A DNA stretch of 64,000 nt from Cynocephalus volans. Lineage: Eukaryota > Chordata > Mammalia > Dermoptera > Cynocephalidae. Location: the NCBI RefSeq assembly GCF_027409185.1, contig NC_084467.1, positions 16,420,501-16,484,500 on the forward strand, given 5' to 3'. How positions within the stretch are numbered: position 1 is the stretch's first letter; each line of letters starts with the position of its first letter. The notes beneath the pieces are model-generated. The model had not been told where the DNA came from. It was given only the letters and a program-made list of their open reading frames with translations, and searched no databases. Position numbers and translations under genes: made by a program. Below, one piece after another: positions 56,945 to 64,000 of this stretch.

Positions 56945-59428
56945 GTGGCCCTTGGTACAAGTACTTTATTTCCATTACAATAGTGCCACAACAAAACTAC
57001 AGTAGCATGAAACACAGTAATACAAAAAATAGATTCCCAGCTCCAAACCCCACATCCACGTACCCGCAGAGAAGCCAGCCCAACGGCTCCCCTGCCTCAG
57101 GGGAGGGTCTCTGGGTGCAGTTGCCCATCTCACCTCAGCCTTATCGAAGCTCTGCGGGGGCAGTGGTGACGGGGAGTGGGGGGGAGGGTGCTGCCTTTGC
57201 TTCCATCCCTGCTGGCCTGAGCCCTCTTCTCCCCCTGGCCCCTGCCGAGCCCAGCACACCTGAGCAACCATGTGCAGTCTACATTCCCTCTGGATGCACC
57301 ATCAGCCCTGAGACACTTGCTTCTGGCTGGGAGGTCCCAGCCCATAATGCTGACACTCTCCAGGACTGCCCCCTACCCACTGGGAAGGTGGGAAGGCAAG
57401 AAGGCAGGAGGATGTGGGGAGAGGAGGGCAGAGAGGACGCCAGGCCCACCTCTCCGAGGCAAGGTGCACATGGCCGGCTCCTGGCTGTAGCTCCTCTTCT
57501 GGCTCCTGTCCCATCTTTCCTCTGAAAAGCTACCAGGCCTGCTGCCTGGGGGACAAGGGGCCTCATGTGCAGCCCACTCTCAAACCCCTGCTCCAGCTCA
57601 GAGGCTGATCAGGTGTCAGGGCAGTCACTGAGCTGTCTGCTCCTCTTGGCAAGGAAGATTCTGGCTTCCTGGGTGAGGGGGGTGCACCACCGGGGCAGGG
57701 CCTGGGTTAGTGAGATGGGAGAGCTGCTAGCTGCTCCTGCCTCAGTCACAGGGGCCTATAGGATGGCAGTGGGGGCTACGGTTAGCTCCACCTGGTGGAG
57801 CCCATGAATTTGCTGTCAGGAGAAGCTGTGGCCTCATGGAGGGGACAACATTCCTGGTCCCCTGACACCGCAGGCCAGAGCATGTTGGGGGAACTGTTCC
57901 CCCACAGCCTTCCCTGGCTAAAAGCATCCCCCAAAGGAGAGGACTCCATCTAGCTACAAGTACTGCCTTGACTCAACCCAAGAGGCCTGGGGGTGCTGGA
58001 GCCTGGGCAGGTACAGTGGTTCTTCTGACTCCTGACACCTGGTGCCACTGACCTGCAGGCTGCTGTCAGGGGAGGTCCTGCGGGCACCGGGAGTCGGGTA
58101 TGGCCTGTGTTCCAGTCAGGACACTTGGGGGCTCCACTGAGGAGGAGAGGAGGCCAAGGGGCCTCTGAGGGCAGGGGCTGTCTCCTTGGGGTGGAGCCCA
58201 GGGGCCGCAGCCTCAGATAAGGCACTAGAGAACTGGTCCTGGGAGCCAGGCCCGGGACGGGTAGGGGAGGATGGAGCTCAGAGGCAAGACTCAGGTCCTG
58301 TGGGAGATGAGAGCTGTTTTCCCTCTTCTCTTTCCCCCTGGTAAGAGGGTCAGCAACGCAGACCCCTGGAGTGGCTGGGATGGGGGTCTACTGCAGAGAG
58401 GCAACCGGCCCTGGGGACAGACATGGGGTAGCCAAAATAGGAGGGACCAAAAGAGGACACCTATGGCATAGATGGGAAGTCTCAGCCCTGCAGGGCTCCT
58501 GGAGTCCAGATACAGGGTGTTCAGCCACCCCCAGATTGTGTTTGAGGACCCTTACCTGGCCTCATTCTGCCACAGCCATCAGTTCCCTACTGTGATTTTA
58601 GGGATCAGCTCTTCCTTGCTGGGGCTCCCACTGTCAGATTCTGGGGACAGGGTCAGGCAAGCTGAGAGGGACAGTACGTATAAGCTGGGACCCGTGAGCT
58701 GGCTCCTCCTTCTGCCAGGCCTCCACACCTCTCCTGTTGCACCAGGTGAGTGTGGCACCAGGTGGCCAGGGCTGAAATCGCATATCCCAAGGGCTGGGGC
58801 AGCCCTCTGATTTGGGGACATGCTCAGTGGCCTGGGGATCCCTGCCTCAGCCCAGCCTCACGGTGAGTGGGGAAGGAGGGGTGTGGTGAATCAGTGGGGC
58901 TTCCCTCAACCACAGGATATTTAGAAAAACAGAACATAATAAATATACCAATCCTCTCCTTAAAAAAAAAAAGGTGTTTTAAATGCATTTTTTCCCTGAA
59001 GATTTCCAGTGTATTCCACAATGTTTTAAAAAATAGTTTCCCCAAAAATATATCTTTAAAGCATTTGACACAGTGGTATTTGTGGTATATCTGGTGCTGG
59101 ATGTGGGTGGGGGGCTGTGTCCCTCCGCCCTTGTTGGTGTGGGGCCCAGGTCCAGTGATCCACCAGCCTGACGCCCAAACGCCAGCTACAGTTGACGCTA
59201 CAGTTGTGCCTGGGATGTCGGGGTCTCCACAGGGGATTGAATCTTGGGTTATGTTGAGAACCTACATCACAGGCTTGGTTCCGACGGAAAACCCTCCAGT
59301 GCGGGGAAGGGGGCCTTGGGGGACCAGGGGGCTGGGTCCTGCCCCAGGGCTGGAGGGAGCGGGCAGGCTTGTCGGGCTCGTCCTCAGGCCCTTCCCCTCC
59401 TCCGTCTTGGCTCTCTGTGCTTTGCCCC
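56945..59428 (-). other. ECE1: ECE1 3' untranslated region
   Basis: About 2.5 kb of G+C-rich minus-strand sequence lies between the TAA stop and a poly(A) signal near 56970. No young SINE has inserted here, unlike the flanks, which fits a transcribed UTR. Several long open frames cross this region on both strands, but none has a start context, splice sites or a recognisable protein, and they are explained by base composition. A T-rich patch at 58960-59060 (A-rich on the mRNA) is the least G+C-rich part. The 3' limit is inferred from the AATAAA signal. Confidence 0.8.
56965..56970 (-). terminator. ECE1: AATAAA polyadenylation signal of ECE1
   Basis: The plus-strand TTTATT reads AATAAA on the minus strand, in the context GGAAATAAAGTACTTG. 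It lies about 2.46 kb after the ECE1 stop codon. Cleavage would be expected 10-30 nt further left, around 56945. Confidence 0.8.
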
Positions 59429-60273
<845 letters not shown>

Positions 60274-60368
60274 TGTGCAAAGCCCAGGAAGAACAGCTGG
60301 TTATTGGTGAGACCCAGGGAGGGTAAGGTTTGCTCAGGTCCGTTCTTCCTCACCCAGTTCTGGTAAGC
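60274..60368 (-). CDS. ECE1: ECE1 penultimate coding exon, carrying a one-base deletion
   Basis: The minus-strand exon has clean splice sites (CTTCCAG/GCTTAC and GCACAG/GTGAGC). It reads [20 protein letters not shown], then TNN. After the AAT AAC codons the sequence is AGCTGTTCT, where the family needs CAG CTG TTC ([10 protein letters not shown]); one C is missing around 60300. The exon is therefore 95 nt, while the flanking exons are both in phase 0 and require a multiple of three (96). Taken literally, translation shifts frame here, enters the last exon out of frame and stops at TGA 59460-59458. The family-conserved C-terminus would be lost. A sequencing or assembly indel is the most likely explanation, since ECE1 is an essential gene in mammals. 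Confidence 0.9.
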
Positions 60369-60618
60369 CTGGAAGCAGAGAAAACCAAAGCTCAGGGGTG
60401 CCCGTGACGCCGGCAGTGATGGAGGGGGCTCGTGTGTGGGGGCAGGGACCTGTTTCTGGGGGCCTGGGCTTCAGCTCAGCCTAGAGGAGCCCTTTTCTTT
60501 ATCTGCACTCATTCTGGAGGGGAGCACATTCAAATCTGTGGCTTAAAATACCATCTACGTGCTGATGGCTCTCAAATTCATACTTTTAGCTCCAGCTTCT
60601 TCCATGATTTGTATATTC

Positions 60619-60721
60619 TTTTTTTTTTTTGGCAGCTGGCTGGTGCAGGGATACAAATCCTGGACCTTGGTGTTATCAGCACCACGCTGTACTGAGTGCG
60701 CAAACCAGCCATCCCTACTGC
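60619..60721 (-). repeat. tRNA-Ile-like SINE in ECE1 intron
   Basis: T-run, then GGCAGCTGGCTGGTGCAGGG ..., ending with a dimer-type 5' region (ACTGAGTGCGCAAACCAGCCATCCCTA). Duplications gtatattc at 60611-60618 and 60722-60729. It is in the same orientation as ECE1 transcription. Confidence 0.85.
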
Positions 60722-61049
60722 GTATATTCAACTGTCCCAGCTGGACATCCAAGATGCATCTCAAACTTAGTGTGGCACAAATAAAATGTAGGTTATGCAT
60801 GTGCACGCACACCCTATCGTGGTTAACTGCACCACCGTCCACCTAGTTACTCAGTCCCGAACCCCAGAACTCTCCTTCACTTCTTGTCTTTCAGTAAAAC
60901 CAGACATCTCAAATCTGACCACGTCTCACCCTTCCCACTGCTCTATCCCACCTCTTGCCTGGACGACCTCGCAATAGCTTTCTAACTAGTCTCCCTGACC
61001 CAAACTGATCCGATTCCAACCCCCTCCCCACCTAGCGACTTAAGTGATC

Positions 61050-61252
61050 CTTATAAAGCAGGCGCTGACAAACTTTTTCTTTAAAGGGCCAGAGAATAAA
61101 TATCTTCAGCTTTGTGGCCCACATGACCTGTCAACCTGGCGCAACAACCCCACTCTACCACCACACACATGCAAATGAATGGGCGTGCTGCGTCTCCAAA
61201 CAACTCCATCCACAAAAACAGGCTGAGAGCTGGATTGCTGACCCCTGTTTTA
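61050..61252 (-). mobile_element. hAT-type DNA transposon copy
   Basis: CAGGCGCTGACAAACTTTTT at the left and GATTGCTGACCCCTG at the right form imperfect terminal inverted repeats. The interior reverse complement matches the fragment at 40318-40445. Confidence 0.65.
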
Positions 61253-61264
61253 AAGGGGAAATGA

Positions 61265-61750
61265 GACCATGTCACTCCTCTACTTAGAAACCCTGCATCG
61301 GCTCGCCACTGTAACCAGAATGAAACCCAGCTCTGTCCTCAGCCAACAGAGGCTGCAGTGCTCTGGTCCCAGCGTTCCCTCCTCTCCGCCCCCGCCCTCT
61401 TCCTGTCCTTGAACATGCCGGGCTTGCGTCCACTTCCGTGACCGCTGCACTTGCTCTTCCTTTTCCTGAGACTATTTTTCCCAGCTTTGCCTTGTCCCTT
61501 CCTCATCATTTAGGTCTCAGTTCAAAACATCATTCCCTCCAGAGGCCAACATTAACCACCTTCCCTTGTTATTCTTTATTACTTTTCTCTATTTTATGCT
61601 CTTCATCGTATCAATACCCAGCATTATCTTATATATTTGTTTAGGAATTTAATGCCGTCCTTCCCCCTCTGCCTCCACTGACAGTGCAAGCTTTTAGGAG
61701 AGGAGGACCCCTGTTTGTCTAGCACATGCGGGGTAGAAGGTTCTCAGTAC
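61265..61750 (+). repeat. L2 3' part
   Basis: CACTCCTCTACTTAGAAACC, CTGTCCTTGAACATGCCGGG, CATTTAGGTCTCAGTTCAAA and GTGCAAGCTTTTAGGAGAGG are L2 phrases in order. Confidence 0.75.
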
Positions 61751-61905
61751 AGCTCCATGGACTAACGGATGTCAGGCAAGTTACCAAATGATCCCAGACT
61801 CAGTTCCCTCATCTGCAAAATGGGGATTATAATACCCAACTGTAAAGTTACTGGGGAGTACTCCAAGCCTGGCACAAGATAAGGCCTCAATAAACAGGAC
61901 CTCTC
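61750..61905 (+). repeat. MIR
   Basis: GTCAGGCAAGTTACCAAATG, CAGTTCCCTCATCTGCAAAA and GCCTGGCACAAGATAAGGCC. Confidence 0.8.
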
Positions 61906-61989
61906 AGTATCTCAGCTCTTGCTGTCACAGTTAGGAGGAGCCTCTGTGTTGCTGTCTCTGACAGACACCTTTCCTCTGGCCTCTGTTTT

Positions 61990-62180
61990 CTCTCCCATCC
62001 AACCCAGCTAACATTCCTGAGCGCCTCTGGGCCAGGCCCCTTGTCCAGGTCATCCTGTTTCATCTTCCCGACAACCCAGCGATGCAGGTATCAGCTATTT
62101 GCGGCCAAGCAAACTGAGGCTCAAGGAGGGTAAGTGATTTACTCCAAAACTAGGACGTGAACCCAGAACTGACTTCATGA
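61990..62180 (-). repeat. MIR
   Basis: CATTCCTGAGCGCCTCTGGG ... CAAACTGAGGCTCAAGGAGG, GTGAACCCAGAAC is the reverse MIR. Confidence 0.75.
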
Positions 62181-62564
62181 CCAATGTCCCCTCCCTTTCT
62201 TCTCCCTCCCCCTTGGCCCACAGGAGCCTCCCAGGCCCACTGCTGAGTGATCAGGTGTTGGCTTCCCCTGCAAAGGTAGGAACAGGCAGGCTGTGCAGGT
62301 GGATCCAGCCCCAGCCCTCTCCTGTGTCTCTTAGTCAGCCAGACTCGGAGCAGAACGCCTTCTGGGTGCCAAGTTCTGTGCTGGGTGCTCTCACAGTCAG
62401 CCTGTCAATCAGTCCTCCTGACCACCCCTGTCACAGATGGGGAAAACTGAGGCTTGCAGAGCTGCTGGGGCTTGCCCTGGGGTGTCTAGAACAATCCTCC
62501 ACTGATGAGGCATCTGGACATCCCCAGACTTGGGCCTGGGGTGTGCACAGGGAGCAGGACTCAC

Positions 62565-62755
62565 CCGATAGGCCGCCTTGAGGCCCCCGTTGTCGGCGAT
62601 GTTCTCCCCGAGGGTGTGCCGGCCGTTCACGGGCTCCCCGTTGACGCTGTAGTTGCTGTACTGCTCCACCATGCACTCGGTCTGCTGCTTGAAGGCCTCC
62701 ACGGACGAGTTCTTCCACCAGGGCCGGAGGTTCCCGTCCTTGTCATATTCCCGCC
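62565..62755 (-). CDS. ECE1: ECE1 coding exon with the third zinc ligand (ENIADN)
   Basis: This 191-nt minus-strand exon starts in phase to complete a Gly codon, then reads [17 protein letters not shown] and ends GLKAAYR. The GENIADNGG stretch carries the Glu that is the third zinc ligand in M13 peptidases, with an Asp four residues on that orients the active site. The acceptor is CCCACAG/GGCGGG and the donor is CGG/GTGAGT, both canonical. The reading frame is fully open and leaves the exon in phase 0. Residues such as NYSVNGEP and ECMVEQ match what I know of ECE1. It is separated from the HELTH exon by a roughly 1 kb intron containing a dimeric SINE. Confidence 0.95.
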
Positions 62756-63239
62756 CTGTGGGCAGAGGGAAGCCTCGGGTCAGGGGAAGGAGGGTCTGGG
62801 TGCAGGCCTGTTGCCCCTGCTTGCTCCTTTCTCCTCCTGGAGAGACATGGCTCAGCTGTCTCCCCACATCCTCCAGCCAGCATGCCCGGACGCTGCCCAT
62901 CTGGATGCTGCCGGAGGTGGATGGATCAGCCCACCAGAGCAGGAGAGGGCGGAGGACAGCGATCTGGGCAAAGACCAGCGTGGCCAAAGGTTCAGTGGAG
63001 CTGGGCTTATTTTCAAGACTGGCTATGAGCAAATGCAGCCAGCAGTGCTGGGGTCACAAGACTGGCCCAGCCTCCAAGGTCCCTGCCTCTTCCTTCTCAG
63101 CTTTGGTGTCCCCACGACAGGAGGCAATGAGGAGGATTCTGGGCATTAGCTGGCAAGGAGGGACTGACTTCAACTCCTCTGACTACAGTCAGACCAGAGA
63201 AGTCCCTGGAGTGGTGGAGAAATGTACACTCCCTGCTGA

Positions 63240-63452
63240 CTACGAGTACCTACCCCTGAGTACTGAACACCTTCTGGGAGCACACTCCCATCATCCTCAC
63301 AATCATATGAGGTTGGAATCATCACAACCACATTACAGACAAGGAAACGGAGGGTCGGACAAATGACAGTACTTGCTAAAGTTCATACAATCAGCAGGCG
63401 GCAGAGCCAGGATTTGAACCCGAATCCTTCCATCTCCAAAGCTAAGACCCTT
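63240..63452 (-). repeat. MIR
   Basis: CATCCTCACAATCATATGAG ... AGACAAGGAAACGGAGGG and CAGAGCCAGGATTTGAACCC are the reverse MIR. Confidence 0.8.
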
Positions 63453-63465
63453 AGAAGTGAAGGGG

Positions 63466-64000
<535 letters not shown>

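Larger units (their letters stand above)
60369..62564 (-). other. ECE1: ECE1 intron between the ENIAD and penultimate exons
   Basis: About 2.2 kb, with GTGAGT donor and CTTCCAG acceptor on the minus strand. It contains a SINE (60619-60721), a hAT-type fragment (about 61050-61250), an L2 remnant (61265-61750) and MIRs (61750-61900, 61990-62180). The rest, including 60730-61050 and 62181-62564, shows nothing recognisable. Confidence 0.8.

Noticed and set aside
56818..57525. Plus-strand 235-codon frame across the ECE1 poly(A) site
   Set aside because: It runs antisense through the ECE1 3'UTR with no recognisable domain; a G+C-rich chance frame.
62505..63366. Plus-strand frames of 214 and 237 codons over the ECE1 exon
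   Set aside because: They are the opposite strand of a well-supported ECE1 exon and its intron.

Overview
This 64 kb window is mammalian nuclear DNA: one multi-exon gene end, one CpG-island gene start, MIR/L2/L1/MaLR/ERV-L repeats, and no bacterial-style operons. The dominant young repeat is a tRNA-Ile-like SINE (about 27 copies, in monomer, dimer and GC-rich forms). From memory these match the CYN SINEs of colugos (Dermoptera, e.g. Galeopterus or Cynocephalus). That assignment is an inference, not a database result.

Layout. (1) 1-24.39 kb: repeat-filled DNA, probably intron 1 of the gene whose CpG-island first exon lies at about 24.4-25.6 kb on the minus strand. It holds a nearly full-length but broken LINE-1 (2604-8536) and a nested stack of L1 and SINE insertions (13.98-16.31 kb). 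(2) 24.4-26.03 kb: CpG island with trinucleotide tracts and a strong minus-strand splice donor. Because the next gene is ECE1, and human ECE1 is preceded by EIF4G3 in the same orientation, I infer this is the EIF4G3 5' end; the protein sequence seen here does not prove it. (3) 26-56.9 kb: intergenic. It has many old MIR/L2 copies (26-38 kb), an ERV-L-class provirus remnant (about 40.5-45.6 kb), and antisense L1 fragments cut by LTRs and SINEs (46-54 kb). (4) 56.9-64 kb: the 3' end of ECE1 on the minus strand: four coding exons (the HELTH zinc-site exon, the ENIAD zinc-ligand exon, the penultimate exon and the terminal exon), a roughly 2.5 kb 3'UTR and an AATAAA signal.

The most checkable oddity is a one-base deletion in the penultimate ECE1 exon (95 nt instead of 96). 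As written it shifts the frame and would replace the conserved C-terminus; an assembly error is the likeliest cause. Other observations are a SINE subtype carrying a GC-rich hairpin, degenerate monomers in the L1 5'UTR, a SINE insertion without an A-tail, and a poly-alanine reading frame in the CpG-island exon. I found no CRISPR array, no defence or toxin system, and no convincing undescribed multi-gene system.
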